In this document: piece by piece, positions 31,186 to 40,893 of the stretch
Numbering within the stretch: the first letter of the stretch is position 1
Layout: each line of letters opens with the position of its first letter
Source: Nitrosomonadales bacterium
Lineage (GTDB): Bacteria > Pseudomonadota > Gammaproteobacteria > Burkholderiales > Gallionellaceae
Length of the DNA: 64,000 bases
Reading direction: 5' to 3'
Assembly: GCA_023259055.1 (NCBI GenBank)
Contig: JAHFQZ010000001.1
Coordinates: forward strand, 248,001-312,000
The notes under the pieces: generated by a model
Databases searched by the model: none
What the model saw: only the letters and a program-made list of their open reading frames with translations
Told to the model about the DNA's origin: nothing
Program-made: the position numbers and the translations under genes

Positions 31186-32122
31186 GCGCCAGCTCCAGAA
31201 TGCGAAGCACCAGTTGCTCGAAACTCATCCCTGCCTGGCGTGCCGCCATCGGCACCAGGCTATGATCGGTCATGCCCGGCGAAGTATTAACTTCCAGCAG
31301 GTATGGCTGGCCTGTTTCACTCATCAGAAAGTCCACTCGCCCCCAACCTTGACCGCCGATCAACGCGAAAGCCTGTTTAGCCAGCCGTTGCATTTCGGCT
31401 TCCTGCGCCATGCCCAAACCGCATGGGCACAAGTAACGAGTGTCGTCGCGCAGGTATTTGGCCTCATAGTCGTAGAACTCATTGGCCGGTTCGATCTTGA
31501 TCACCGGCAACGCCTGATCACCCAGAATTGCTGCGGTATATTCGCCGCCGCCGATAAAACTTTCTGCAATCACCAGTTTGTCGTGCTTGGCGGCTGCCTG
31601 ATAAGCACTGCGCAATTCGCCGGTCGCTTTCACCTTGCTGATTCCAACACTGGAACCCTCATTGGCCGGTTTGACGAACAGCGGCAGCCCCAGTTGCTGC
31701 GTCACCGCGTTCCAATCGCTGTGCTCTTCCAGCAGAACGTAATTCGGGATGGGTAATTGCGCCGCGTGCCACACCAGCTTGGTGCGCCACTTGTCCATAC
31801 CCAGCGCCGAGGCCAGCACACCGCTGCCGGTGTAAGGAATGCCCAGCAATTCCAACGCGCCCTGCACCGTGCCGTCTTCGCCGAAACGCCCGTGCAGCGC
31901 AATAAAGGTGCGTTCAAAACCCTCGTCCGCAAGCGCTTGCAAGCTGCGCGTTGCCGGATCGAACGCATGCGCGTCCACTCCGCAGCGCTGCAACGCCGCC
32001 AGCACCGCTGCACCGCTTTTCAGCGATACCTCGCGCTCGGCGGATTTGCCGCCGAACAACACCGCCACTTTGCCGAAACGGGAAGGGCGAAGAGAGGAGG
32101 GAGAAGGGTTGCTCTTATTCAT
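31175..32122 (-). CDS. ddlB: D-alanine-D-alanine ligase
   Basis: The enzyme makes the D-Ala-D-Ala dipeptide for the peptidoglycan stem. ATP-grasp signatures include [14 protein letters not shown] and [25 protein letters not shown]. The N-terminus is unusual: about 16 Ser/Pro/Arg-rich residues before the normal [17 protein letters not shown], coded by a purine-rich tract (see 32080-32110). The start is taken at 32122 (MNKSN); 32131 is an alternative. It overlaps murB by 8 bases. Confidence 0.94.
   Translation of the reverse strand: MNKSNPSPSSLRPSRFGKVAVLFGGKSAEREVSLKSGAAVLAALQRCGVDAHAFDPATRSLQALADEGFERTFIALHGRFGEDGTVQGALELLGIPYTGSGVLASALGMDKWRTKLVWHAAQLPIPNYVLLEEHSDWNAVTQQLGLPLFVKPANEGSSVGISKVKATGELRSAYQAAAKHDKLVIAESFIGGGEYTAAILGDQALPVIKIEPANEFYDYEAKYLRDDTRYLCPCGLGMAQEAEMQRLAKQAFALIGGQGWGRVDFLMSETGQPYLLEVNTSPGMTDHSLVPMAARQAGMSFEQLVLRILELAHVG
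32080..32110. repeat. Polypurine tract encoding the DdlB N-terminal extension
   Basis: On the plus strand a run of GGGAAGGG/GAGAGGAGGGAGAAGGG-type sequence lies inside the first codons of ddlB. It resembles one arm of the palindromic element in murB (32508-32592). It probably marks a truncated copy of the same repeat family. Confidence 0.45.
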
Positions 32123-33131
32123 GATTCGCATACTCACCAATAACTTTTACTTCCGGATGCAGGTCGATGCCGGTCTGTTGCCGCACCACCGCTCGTATTT
32201 CGTTGACCAAATTTTCGATGTCCGCCGCCGTCGCCCCGCCCGTGTTTACGATGAAATTGGCATGTTTCTCCGACACCTGCGCGCCACCAATGCGCTTACC
32301 TTTCAGCCCGCATTGCTGGATCAGCCGCGCCGCATGATCGCCAAGCGGGTTCCGGAATACCGAGCCCGCATTCGGCAAATTCAGCGGCTGGCTTTCGATG
32401 CGCTTGCCCAACAGTTCCTTGATTTTCTGCCGTGCAATGTCTCCATCGCCCGCCTCGAACTTCAGCCATGCGGCGACGAAGAATTCATCTTGGGGAAGGT
32501 ATTCTTTGGGAAGGGAGAAGGAAGAAGAGGGAAAGGAGGCTTCGCCGCGCTCCGAGATTTTACCCTTCCCTCTCACCTCTTCCCCCTTCTCCAGCAACGC
32601 GACGTGCCGATAGCCAATTTCATAATCCGCCGTTGTGCGAATGTGCGTTTCGCCACTTATGTTTGCCGTCTGCACGCGCAGCACCTTCTCCCAAATCTCG
32701 CTGCCATAGCAGCCGGCATTCATCGCCAGCATGCCGCCGACCGTGCCGGGGATGCCGGCGAAAAATTCCGCACCGCACAGGTTGTGCAAGGCAGCAAAGC
32801 GCGCCAATTTTGCGCCCGGAACTCCGGCTTCGGCATAGATGCTGCCGTCAGCTTCGAGACTCAGTCCGTTCAACGCGCCATGCAGCAGCAACACCGTGCC
32901 GTGCAATCCGCCGTCACGCACCAATAGATTACTGCCGAGTCCTACCGCATACAGCGGCTCTTCAACCGGCAAGCCGCGCAGGAACACCAGCAGATCATCC
33001 AGATCGGCGGGTTGATACATGCGCTCCGCCATACCGCCAGCGCGCCAGCTGGTGTGTTTGCTCATGGGCACGTTGTGGCTCAACGTGCCTCGCAATTCCA
33101 AATTAAAAAGATTCGGCTCGGTCATTTTCAT
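32115..33131 (-). CDS. murB: UDP-N-acetylenolpyruvoylglucosamine reductase
   Basis: The 338-residue flavoenzyme reduces enolpyruvyl-UDP-GlcNAc to UDP-MurNAc with NADPH. FAD motifs are [13 protein letters not shown] and [18 protein letters not shown]; the proton-donor Ser is in NAGSVFRNP. About 28 residues (180-208) between YRHVALL and FFVAAWLKF are a Lys/Glu/Ser-rich loop encoded by a palindromic purine-rich insert, absent from usual members. Its ATG overlaps the stop of murC by 4 bases. Confidence 0.95.
   Translation of the reverse strand: MKMTEPNLFNLELRGTLSHNVPMSKHTSWRAGGMAERMYQPADLDDLLVFLRGLPVEEPLYAVGLGSNLLVRDGGLHGTVLLLHGALNGLSLEADGSIYAEAGVPGAKLARFAALHNLCGAEFFAGIPGTVGGMLAMNAGCYGSEIWEKVLRVQTANISGETHIRTTADYEIGYRHVALLEKGEEVRGKGKISERGEASFPSSSFSLPKEYLPQDEFFVAAWLKFEAGDGDIARQKIKELLGKRIESQPLNLPNAGSVFRNPLGDHAARLIQQCGLKGKRIGGAQVSEKHANFIVNTGGATAADIENLVNEIRAVVRQQTGIDLHPEVKVIGEYANHE
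32508..32592. repeat. Palindromic purine-rich insertion inside murB
   Basis: A purine-rich left arm (32508-32536) and a pyrimidine-rich right arm (32563-32592) form an imperfect inverted repeat separated by 26 bases. The frame is kept, so MurB gains a loop of about 28 residues. A REP-like or MITE-like element is likely. Confidence 0.6.
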
Positions 33132-34579
33132 AACTCACCCAAGCGCTGCATTTGAAATGCCGGCACTGCCCCTGATGCATCACCGTCACCTCTTCCCAGC
33201 AATTTATTCGGTATCCCGCCTATCGAACCCGCTCCCATCGTGATGACCACATCACCATCTCGCGCCATCTGCATGATGGCCTGTGGCATATCCTGAATAT
33301 TTTCGACAAACACCGCTTCGCTTTGCCCGGCCACCCGCAAGGCATGCATCAACGCGCGCCCATTTGCCGCAACTATCGGGGGCTCACCTGCTGCATACAC
33401 TTCGGCAAGCACCAGCGCGTCCACGCTGCATAACACTTTCACGAAATCCTCAAATAAATCTCGAGTGCGCGTGAAACGGTGGGGTTGAAATGCCAGCACT
33501 AAACGCTTGCCGGGAAACGCCCCGCGCACAGCAGCCAATGTGGCCAGCATTTCCACCGGGTGATGCCCGTAATCATCAATTAAAGTAAAACTTCCGCCGT
33601 CAGGCAGCGCAACCTCCCCGTATCGTTGGAAGCGCCTGCCCACACCCTGAAATTCCGCCAGTGCCGCAACAATCGCGTTATCTGCAACACCTATTTCCAG
33701 AGCGATCGCAATCGCAGCCAGCGCATTTAACACATTGTGCATACCGGCCAGATTCAACGTGATATCCAGATCTTTTGGTGTGCCGTTCTGTCGGCATTGA
33801 GCGGTGAAACGCATCTGCCCTTCCTGATGGCGGACATTCACTGCACGTATCTGCGCTTCTTCGCTGAGTCCGTACGTGGTCACCGGCTTGCTGATGCGCG
33901 GCAGAATCTCGCGCACATTGGCATCGTCTATGCACAGCATGGCCATACCATAGAACGGCAGATGCTCGACAAAATCCACGAACGCCTGCTTGAGCCGCCC
34001 GAAATCGTGCCCGTAGGTTTCCATGTGGTCGGCATCAATATTGGTGATCACTGCAAGGATCGGATGCAAATACAAAAACGAGGCATCTGATTCATCGGCT
34101 TCTGCCACGATGAATTCACCGGTACCGAGCTTCGCATTGGTTCCACTGCTATTCAGCTTGCCGCCGATCACAAAAGTCGGATCAAAGCCGCCCTTGGCCA
34201 ATATACTTGCTGTCAACGAGGTAGTAGTGGTCTTGCCATGCGTTCCGGCCACTGCGATACCCTGGCGCAGTCGCATCAACTCAGCCAGCATCATGGCACG
34301 CGGCACCACCGGGATTCGTCGCGCGCGCGCTGCAGTCACCTCAGGATTGTCTTGCTTTACAGCAGTCGAAACCACGACGGCATCCGCATTGGTCAGGTGC
34401 TGCTCGTCATGGCCAAGATACACGGTAGCGCCGAGTTTCTTGAGGCGCTTGGTTGCGCTATTGGCACTCAAATCCGAGCCGCTCACCTGAAAGCCGAGGT
34501 TGAGCAATACCTCGGCAATACCGTTCATGCCGGAGCCGCCGATGCCGACGAAATGGATGTGTTTGACTTTATGCTTCAT
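33128..34579 (-). CDS. murC: UDP-N-acetylmuramate-L-alanine ligase
   Basis: The 483-residue ligase adds L-Ala to UDP-MurNAc. The nucleotide-binding start is [17 protein letters not shown] and the ATP loop is [12 protein letters not shown]; the DDYGHHPVE motif is also present. Length is normal. It is preceded by a 100-base spacer holding a palindromic repeat (34595-34662). Confidence 0.97.
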   Translation of the reverse strand: MKHKVKHIHFVGIGGSGMNGIAEVLLNLGFQVSGSDLSANSATKRLKKLGATVYLGHDEQHLTNADAVVVSTAVKQDNPEVTAARARRIPVVPRAMMLAELMRLRQGIAVAGTHGKTTTTSLTASILAKGGFDPTFVIGGKLNSSGTNAKLGTGEFIVAEADESDASFLYLHPILAVITNIDADHMETYGHDFGRLKQAFVDFVEHLPFYGMAMLCIDDANVREILPRISKPVTTYGLSEEAQIRAVNVRHQEGQMRFTAQCRQNGTPKDLDITLNLAGMHNVLNALAAIAIALEIGVADNAIVAALAEFQGVGRRFQRYGEVALPDGGSFTLIDDYGHHPVEMLATLAAVRGAFPGKRLVLAFQPHRFTRTRDLFEDFVKVLCSVDALVLAEVYAAGEPPIVAANGRALMHALRVAGQSEAVFVENIQDMPQAIMQMARDGDVVITMGAGSIGGIPNKLLGRGDGDASGAVPAFQMQRLGEL

Positions 34580-34594
34580 CTCTTAACCCCCATT

Positions 34595-34662
34595 TGTCCA
34601 CGAAAGACACGAACAAGACAGACCACGGTTTTATTTCGCGCCTTTCGTGTTTTTCGTGGACA
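34595..34662. repeat. Palindromic repeat, TTTCGTGGACA family, copy 1
   Basis: TGTCCACGAAAGACACGAA (34595-34613) is an inverted match, one mismatch in 19, to 34644-34662. Similar palindromes occur at 35771-35853 and 57330-57462. It fills the murG-murC spacer and would form a long hairpin in the dcw transcript. Confidence 0.8.
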
Positions 34663-34679
34663 GAATTGGTTTTTCAGTT

Positions 34680-35744
34680 TCATATACCGGCAAGTTCTGT
34701 GCATATCTGCGCGACCTGTTGTGCCGCATCGGCTTTCGCCACGTTTCGCGCCTGCTGCGCCATCATCAGTAATTTTTCGCGCGTCAATTCGCGCAACAAT
34801 TGAGCCAGCTTTTCCGCACTCAATTCGCCCTGCGGCAAAAGCACGGCTGCACCCTGCCCGCTCAGAAATCGCGCGTTATGCGTCTGATGATCGTCCACCG
34901 CGAAAGGATACGGGATCAATATGCTCGCCACGCCCGCCGCCGCGAGCTCCGCAATGGTCAACGCACCGGCGCGGCAAATCACCACGTCGGCATTTGCGTA
35001 ACTGCCCGCCATGTCGTCAAGAAAGGGGCGGATGTCCACCTGTACTCCGGCCTGCCGATACAACTGCTGCACTTCATCAAAATGTTGCTTGCCGGTCTGA
35101 TGCAACACATCAGGGCGCGTCTCCTCGGGAAACGTTGCGAGCGCCTGCGGCATGAGCTCATTGAGCGCCTTCGCACCAAGGCTGCCACCCACGACCAGCA
35201 CATTCAGCTTGCCTCTTCTCGTTGCATAGCGTTGCTTGGGCTCCGGCAACTTTGCGATGCTGCTGCGCACCGGATTGCCGCACCACACAGCTTTTGGCAA
35301 AACATCCGGAAAGCCGCTCAGCACCTTTTGTGCGATGTGCGCCAGCATCCTGTTGCTTAAGCCGGCGATGGAATTTTGCTCATGTATCACCAGCGGCCGG
35401 CGCAGCAATGCCGCCATCAGCCCGCCCGGAACGGTGATGTAACCGCCCATGCCCAGCACTACGTCAGGACGATGGCGTAGTATCGCAGCTGCGCTCTGCC
35501 ACAGCGCAGTCAGAAGATTGACCGGCAGGGCCAATTTGCGCAAAATTCCTTTGCCGCGCACGCCGGAAAAACGGACCAACGCCATGCCGTAACCGTGTTT
35601 CGGCACAAGTTCCGCCTCCATGCTGTTGGGCGCACCCAGCCAAGTAACCCGCCAATCCTGTGAGCGCAAAATATCAGCAACAGCCAGTGCCGGGAAAATG
35701 TGGCCTCCGGTTCCGCCTGCCATGATCAGGATCGAGCGGCTCAT
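34680..35744 (-). CDS. murG: Lipid II synthase, MurG glycosyltransferase
   Basis: The 354-residue enzyme adds GlcNAc from UDP-GlcNAc to lipid I on the cytoplasmic face. The N-terminal IMAGGTGGHIFPAL and the VVGGSLGAKALNE loop are typical, as is the PYPFAVDDHQTHNA motif. The start at 35744 has GGAG 7 bases upstream; an in-frame ATG six codons earlier lacks one. It is bracketed by two palindromic repeats. Confidence 0.96.
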   Translation of the reverse strand: MSRSILIMAGGTGGHIFPALAVADILRSQDWRVTWLGAPNSMEAELVPKHGYGMALVRFSGVRGKGILRKLALPVNLLTALWQSAAAILRHRPDVVLGMGGYITVPGGLMAALLRRPLVIHEQNSIAGLSNRMLAHIAQKVLSGFPDVLPKAVWCGNPVRSSIAKLPEPKQRYATRRGKLNVLVVGGSLGAKALNELMPQALATFPEETRPDVLHQTGKQHFDEVQQLYRQAGVQVDIRPFLDDMAGSYANADVVICRAGALTIAELAAAGVASILIPYPFAVDDHQTHNARFLSGQGAAVLLPQGELSAEKLAQLLRELTREKLLMMAQQARNVAKADAAQQVAQICTELAGI

Positions 35745-35770
35745 ACTTTTACTCCAAACCAAGCCTCATT

Positions 35771-35853
35771 TGTCCACGAAAAACACGAAAGTACACGAAC
35801 AAAATCCTGACAACCGAACAATTCCTTTCGTGTTGTTCGTGTCTTTCGTGGAC
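35771..35853. repeat. Palindromic repeat, TTTCGTGGACA family, copy 2
   Basis: Left arm TGTCCACGAAAAACACGAA (35771-35789) is inverted at the right end (near 35834-35853), with one or two mismatches. It lies in the ftsW-murG spacer. Same family as copies at 34595 and 57330. Confidence 0.8.
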
Positions 35854-35871
35854 TGAATTGATTTTCCATAT

Positions 35872-37035
35872 TCATACCGGCAGCCCTCTTGCGACACGCC
35901 TATTCTCATAATCCACCCGCAGCAGCACTGCCGCCGCAACGCAGTTCACCACCAGGCCGCTGCCGCCAAAACTGAGAAACGGCAAGGTCAAACCTTTGGT
36001 CGGCAACACTCCCATGTTCACGCCGATATTGATCAGCGCCTGCACTCCGATCCAAACGCCGATACCCTGGGCAACCAGCGCGGAGAAGTTGCGTTCGAGA
36101 AACGCGGCATGGCGTCCAATCTGTAGAGCGCGCAACACCAGCAGCGCAAATAACACGATTACTGCTGCCACCCCGATTAACCCCAACTCTTCCGCGATCA
36201 CTGCCATCAGGAAGTCGGTATGCGCTTCCGGCAGATAGAACAGTTTTTCCACACTTCCCCCCAGCCCCACGCCAAACCATTCGCCGCGCCCGAAGGCGAT
36301 CAGCGCATGGCTAAGTTGATAGCCCTTGCCGTAAGGGTCAGCCCACGGGTCCATAAAGCCGATGACGCGCTGCATCCGATATGGCGAAAGGATTGTCAAT
36401 GCCGCAAACGCCAGCGGCAGGGCAACAATCAGCCCGACGAACACCCTGAAGTTAAAGCCACCAAGCCACAGTGTGGACAATGCGATGACGCAAATCACCA
36501 CGATCGCGCCCATGTCCGGTTCAAGCAGCAACAGCGAGCCGATCAGCGACATCACCGCAAACATCGGCAAAAAAGCCTTGCTGAACAAATGGCCGACCTT
36601 ACCCTTGCGAACCGTATAGTCAGCGGCATACAGTACCGCTACCAGCTTCATCAATTCGGAAGGTTGCAGATTGATGACAAACAGCGACAGCCATCGGCGG
36701 CTGCCATTCACTTCGCGCCCGATGCCGGGAACCAGCACCAGCAGCAGCAAGGCTGCTCCGAGCAAGAACAAATAGGGCGCGTAGCTCTGCCACATCTGCA
36801 CAGGCACCTGAAAAGCAAACAATCCGGCAATTAAACCGGCACAGATGAACACGCCATGTCTCAGCAGATAATACGTCGGTTGATAGGCGGTAAATTTGTT
36901 GGCCTCCGCCGTGGCAATCGAGGATGAATACACCATCACAAAACCGAGTGCTATCAAACCTGCCAATACCCAGATCAGCAACTCGTCGAATTGTGCTTGT
37001 GGCGTGCGTGAGCGCGTTTTGACTACCGAGACCAT
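35872..37035 (-). CDS. ftsW: Lipid II polymerase FtsW
   Basis: The 387-residue SEDS protein polymerises glycan strands at the septum with FtsI. About ten membrane helices are seen; the catalytic Asp region is in [18 protein letters not shown], and the C-terminal motif [11 protein letters not shown] is diagnostic. It overlaps murD by 13 bases. Confidence 0.96.
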   Translation of the reverse strand: MVSVVKTRSRTPQAQFDELLIWVLAGLIALGFVMVYSSSIATAEANKFTAYQPTYYLLRHGVFICAGLIAGLFAFQVPVQMWQSYAPYLFLLGAALLLLVLVPGIGREVNGSRRWLSLFVINLQPSELMKLVAVLYAADYTVRKGKVGHLFSKAFLPMFAVMSLIGSLLLLEPDMGAIVVICVIALSTLWLGGFNFRVFVGLIVALPLAFAALTILSPYRMQRVIGFMDPWADPYGKGYQLSHALIAFGRGEWFGVGLGGSVEKLFYLPEAHTDFLMAVIAEELGLIGVAAVIVLFALLVLRALQIGRHAAFLERNFSALVAQGIGVWIGVQALINIGVNMGVLPTKGLTLPFLSFGGSGLVVNCVAAAVLLRVDYENRRVARGLPV

Positions 37036-38432
37036 GCGCCCTCCCTTTTCTGCTCATGCACTGCGCCCAGCTCATGTACCGCCTGCACAAATACTTCAGC
37101 GCGATGCGCGTAATTGCGGAACATGTCGAAACTGGCGCAGGCCGGTGACAACAGCACCGCATCACCGCTTAGTGCAAGTCGCGAAGCCAGATTCACGGCA
37201 TCGCTCATGTCTTTGGCTTGCACCACATTCACACCGCAACCATTCAGGACAGCCCCGATTAATGGCGCGTCACGTCCGATCAGCACCACCGCACGGGCGT
37301 GTTTGGCCACTGCAGGATTGAGTGGCGCGAAATTCTGTCCTTTGCCCTCGCCGCCCGCAATCAACACCGCCTTGCGTCCCAGACCCTGCAGTGCAGCGAT
37401 GGTCGCGCCGACATTAGTGCCCTTGGAATCGTCGAAATATGTGATATTGTCGATCTCTGCCACACGTTCCACCCTGTGCGGCAACCCCTTGAAATTGCGT
37501 AGAGCTTCAAGCAATACCGGCAGCGGCAAATCTATCGCGGTGCATAGCGCCAGCGCGGACAACGCATTGGCGACATTGTGCAATCCGGTAACTTGCAGCT
37601 CGCCTGCCTCCAGCAAGCGTTTGCCGCCCTGCACCAGCCAAATGCCATCAGACGCATGCTCGACACCCCAATCATCCTTACCGCTTGGCATATCCAATCC
37701 AAATGTCACTATCTCTCGCCCAGGTAACGCCATGCCCAAGCTGTGCGCATCATCGCGATTCAATACCTGCACACCGTCACCATGAAAAATGCGTGCCTTG
37801 GCCGCCGCGTATTCATCCATGCTGGCGTAGCGGTCCAGATGGTCCTCGCTTACATTCAGCACCGTCGCCGCATTCGCATTCAGATTGAACGTGGTTTCCA
37901 ACTGGAAACTGGACAGCTCCAGCACCCATATTTCAGGCTGCTTTGCACCGCGCGCCATCACAACATCCAGCACCGCCGGGGAAATGTTGCCTGCCGCCAC
38001 CGCATCCTTGCTCGCAGCCTTGCACAAATGCTCCACCATGCTGGTAACGGTAGTCTTGCCATTCGCACCGGTAATTGCGAGAACCCTGGTTTTTTGTCGC
38101 AAGCCGTTAACTGATAGTTGCTGCGCGAACAGTTCGATGTCGCCTGCCACGGGAATGCCCTTCGCCACCGCTTTTGCCACAACCGGGTCGCGTAGCGGTA
38201 CTCCCGGACTGATGGCGATCAGCTCAATACCCTCAAGCAATGTGTCGCTGAATGCCCCGCAAAAAATCTGCCCGGCTGAAACATGTTTGCTGGCCTCAGC
38301 CAATCCGGGTGGTTCGCTACGGCTGTCCGCAACTCGCAGGCGCGCGCCCTGCGCGCTCAGCCAGCGCACCATCGACAACCCGGTCTCACCAAGACCGAAC
38401 ACCAGCACGAATTTGTTTTTCAGATGTGTCAT
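37023..38432 (-). CDS. murD: UDP-N-acetylmuramoyl-L-alanine-D-glutamate ligase
   Basis: The 469-residue enzyme adds D-Glu to UDP-MurNAc-L-Ala. The N-terminal [15 protein letters not shown] and the ATP loop [12 protein letters not shown] are present, as is [11 protein letters not shown]. It overlaps mraY by 4 bases (ATGA) and ftsW by 13 bases, so translational coupling is likely. Confidence 0.97.
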   Translation of the reverse strand: MTHLKNKFVLVFGLGETGLSMVRWLSAQGARLRVADSRSEPPGLAEASKHVSAGQIFCGAFSDTLLEGIELIAISPGVPLRDPVVAKAVAKGIPVAGDIELFAQQLSVNGLRQKTRVLAITGANGKTTVTSMVEHLCKAASKDAVAAGNISPAVLDVVMARGAKQPEIWVLELSSFQLETTFNLNANAATVLNVSEDHLDRYASMDEYAAAKARIFHGDGVQVLNRDDAHSLGMALPGREIVTFGLDMPSGKDDWGVEHASDGIWLVQGGKRLLEAGELQVTGLHNVANALSALALCTAIDLPLPVLLEALRNFKGLPHRVERVAEIDNITYFDDSKGTNVGATIAALQGLGRKAVLIAGGEGKGQNFAPLNPAVAKHARAVVLIGRDAPLIGAVLNGCGVNVVQAKDMSDAVNLASRLALSGDAVLLSPACASFDMFRNYAHRAEVFVQAVHELGAVHEQKREGAWSR

Positions 38433-39514
38433 CTCAGTTTCAGCGTCGCCAAACCCAGCAGCACCAGCAGCATGGTAATAATCCAGAACCTGACTACTAC
38501 CTGGGTCTCTTTCCAGCCCTTCAATTCATAGTGATGGTGCAGCGGAGCCATGCGGAACACGCGCTTGCCGGTAAGCTTGAACGAGGCCACCTGGATCATC
38601 ACCGACACCGCCTCAACCACGAACACGCCGCCCATGATGAACAGCACCAGCTCCTGGCGCACAATCACTGCGACGGTACCGAGCGCCGCGCCGAGCGCCA
38701 GCGCGCCGACGTCGCCCATGAACACTTCTGCGGGATAGGCGTTGAACCACAGAAAGGCCAATCCAGCGCCGGCGATGGCGCCGCAAAATATCGCCAGCTC
38801 GCCCGCACCGGGAATGTATGGGATGCCGAGATATTTCGAGAACACCGCATTGCCCGCCACATAGGCGAATATCGCCAGCGCACTACTTACCAAAGCGGTG
38901 GGCATGATGGCCAACCCATCCAGCCCGTCGGTCAAATTGACCGCGTTACTGGTGCCGACAATGACGAAATATGCGAGCACAATGAACAGGAATGCGGGAA
39001 GCGGGAACACCAGCAGCTTCAGGAAGGGAACGATCAGCTCGGTGTGCGCAGGCAGAGTGGCGGCATTCCACAAATAGATGCCAACGGCCAGCGCGATAAC
39101 GGATTGCCAGCCCATTTTGGCCCTGGCCGACAGGCCCTTCGGATTGCGGTGCACCACCTTGCGGTAGTCATCCACCCAGCCGATCACACCGAACCCCAGC
39201 GTAGTGAGCAGCACCACCCACACATAATGATTGTGCAAATCGCCCCACAGCAACGTGGTTATCGCGATTGAAGAAAGAATCAGCGCCCCGCCCATAGTCG
39301 GCGTGCCCGCTTTGACCAGATGAGTTTGCGGCCCGTCATTGCGCACCGATTGTCCGATCTTGTAGGCGGTCAGCTTGCGGATCATCAGCGGACCGATCAT
39401 GAATGAAATCAGCAAGGCGGTCATTGCGGACAGCACGGTGCGCAACGTGATGTAATTGAACACGCTGAAGAACCTTACGTCCTGTGCCAGCCACTGGGTT
39501 AATGCGAGCAGCAT
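38429..39514 (-). CDS. mraY: Phospho-MurNAc-pentapeptide translocase
   Basis: The 361-residue integral membrane enzyme makes lipid I from undecaprenyl phosphate. Family motifs include [23 protein letters not shown] and the HHHYELKGW signature. The start at 39514 is supported by AGGAGG 4 bases upstream; an earlier in-frame ATG at 39538 is inside murF. It overlaps murF by 16 bases. Confidence 0.97.
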   Translation of the reverse strand: MLLALTQWLAQDVRFFSVFNYITLRTVLSAMTALLISFMIGPLMIRKLTAYKIGQSVRNDGPQTHLVKAGTPTMGGALILSSIAITTLLWGDLHNHYVWVVLLTTLGFGVIGWVDDYRKVVHRNPKGLSARAKMGWQSVIALAVGIYLWNAATLPAHTELIVPFLKLLVFPLPAFLFIVLAYFVIVGTSNAVNLTDGLDGLAIMPTALVSSALAIFAYVAGNAVFSKYLGIPYIPGAGELAIFCGAIAGAGLAFLWFNAYPAEVFMGDVGALALGAALGTVAVIVRQELVLFIMGGVFVVEAVSVMIQVASFKLTGKRVFRMAPLHHHYELKGWKETQVVVRFWIITMLLVLLGLATLKLR

Positions 39515-40893
39515 TGCGCCTCCTGTGTTATTGCGCAAAATTCAACCACGCGCTCCATTTTCATGAAACGCGAACCTTTCACCAGCACGGTAGTGCCTGC
39601 GGCCAATTCCTTTTCCAAAGCATTCAGCAAATCTTCTATCCGTTCAAAGTGCTGTGCGCCGCTGCCGAATTCGCGTACCGCGTTACTGCTCAATGCGCCC
39701 AGCGCATATAGTTTTTCAATCCCGGCACGGCGCGCTTCACTGCCGATTTCAGCGTGGAAAGCGGCAGCGTTATCGCCCAATTCGCCCATGTCGCCCACCA
39801 CCAGCACGCGCTTGCCCCCAGCCTGTGCCAATACGCTGATCGCGGCGCGCATCGATGCAGGATTGGCGTTGTAGGTGTCGTCAACCAGTGTGGCGCCATT
39901 CCTCGCGGCCTTTCGCTGCATCCGCCCGGCGACCCCGCTGAATTTCTCCAGACCCCTGGCGATCTTTTCCAGCGGCACATTCAGCACGCTGGCTGCTGCA
40001 GAAGCGGCCAACGCGTTGCGCGCGTTGTGCACACCGGGCACCTGCAAATCGACAGCAAACATTCCCTGTGGCGCAGTCACATCAAGCTGCAGGCCATATC
40101 CGTACGAATGCCAGGTTCCGCTCACGTCGGCGTGGACATCCAGTCCGAATTCAAGCAAACGATGAGCTCCAACGATGGTCCGCCACAGCGGCGCGTATGC
40201 ATCGTCAGCATTGATTACTGCCGTGCTATTGTGCTTGAGCCCTGCAAATATCTCCCCCTTGGCACGCGCCACAGCCTCCACTGAGCCCAGCCCTTCGAGA
40301 TGCGCGCCGCTGGCATTGGTGATCAGCGCGACATCGGGTTCTGCAATGCGCGTCAAATAATCGATTTCACCGGGGTGGTTCATGCCCATCTCGATCACGG
40401 CATAGCTGTGCTGCGCGTTCATTTGCAGCAAAGTCAGCGGCAAGCCGATATCGTTATTGAGATTACCCCTGGTCGCCAATACCCCTTCATCTCTTCCTGC
40501 CGCTTCGCGCAGGATGCTGGCAAGCATTTCCTTGACCGTGGTCTTGCCGTTGCTGCCGGTGATTGCCACCAGCGGGATATCGAACTGCCTGCGCCAATAC
40601 GCAGCCAATTGACCCAATGCCAGGCGTGTGTCCTCCACAATCAAAATTGAGTGTCCATGAACGGGAACCAGGCTTCGCTTCTCATAGCTGTCTGCATTGA
40701 CCATCGAAGCCGCAGCTCCGGCTTGTGCGGCTGTCGAAACAAACTCGTAACCATCAAAATATTCACCTCGCAGCGCGATGAACAAATCGCCTTGCGCCAG
40801 CTTGCGGCTGTCGCTGGACACGCCGGTGAAACGCACGTCTTCGCCGATCAAACGGCCATTCAGCACCTGCGCAGCCTGTGAGAGCAGCATCAT
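39499..40893 (-). CDS. murF: UDP-MurNAc-tripeptide D-alanyl-D-alanine ligase
   Basis: The 464-residue ligase completes the UDP-MurNAc pentapeptide. The ATP loop is [15 protein letters not shown], and [10 protein letters not shown] is the diagnostic MurF motif. The first of two ATGs overlaps the murE stop (ATGA), so coupling is likely; the second, one codon on, is equally plausible. Confidence 0.96.
   Translation of the reverse strand: MMLLSQAAQVLNGRLIGEDVRFTGVSSDSRKLAQGDLFIALRGEYFDGYEFVSTAAQAGAAASMVNADSYEKRSLVPVHGHSILIVEDTRLALGQLAAYWRRQFDIPLVAITGSNGKTTVKEMLASILREAAGRDEGVLATRGNLNNDIGLPLTLLQMNAQHSYAVIEMGMNHPGEIDYLTRIAEPDVALITNASGAHLEGLGSVEAVARAKGEIFAGLKHNSTAVINADDAYAPLWRTIVGAHRLLEFGLDVHADVSGTWHSYGYGLQLDVTAPQGMFAVDLQVPGVHNARNALAASAAASVLNVPLEKIARGLEKFSGVAGRMQRKAARNGATLVDDTYNANPASMRAAISVLAQAGGKRVLVVGDMGELGDNAAAFHAEIGSEARRAGIEKLYALGALSSNAVREFGSGAQHFERIEDLLNALEKELAAGTTVLVKGSRFMKMERVVEFCAITQEAQCCSH

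Noticed and set aside
38252-39271. 339-codon frame antisense to mraY and murD
   Set aside because: His/Gln/Arg-rich shadow of conserved mraY; no start context.
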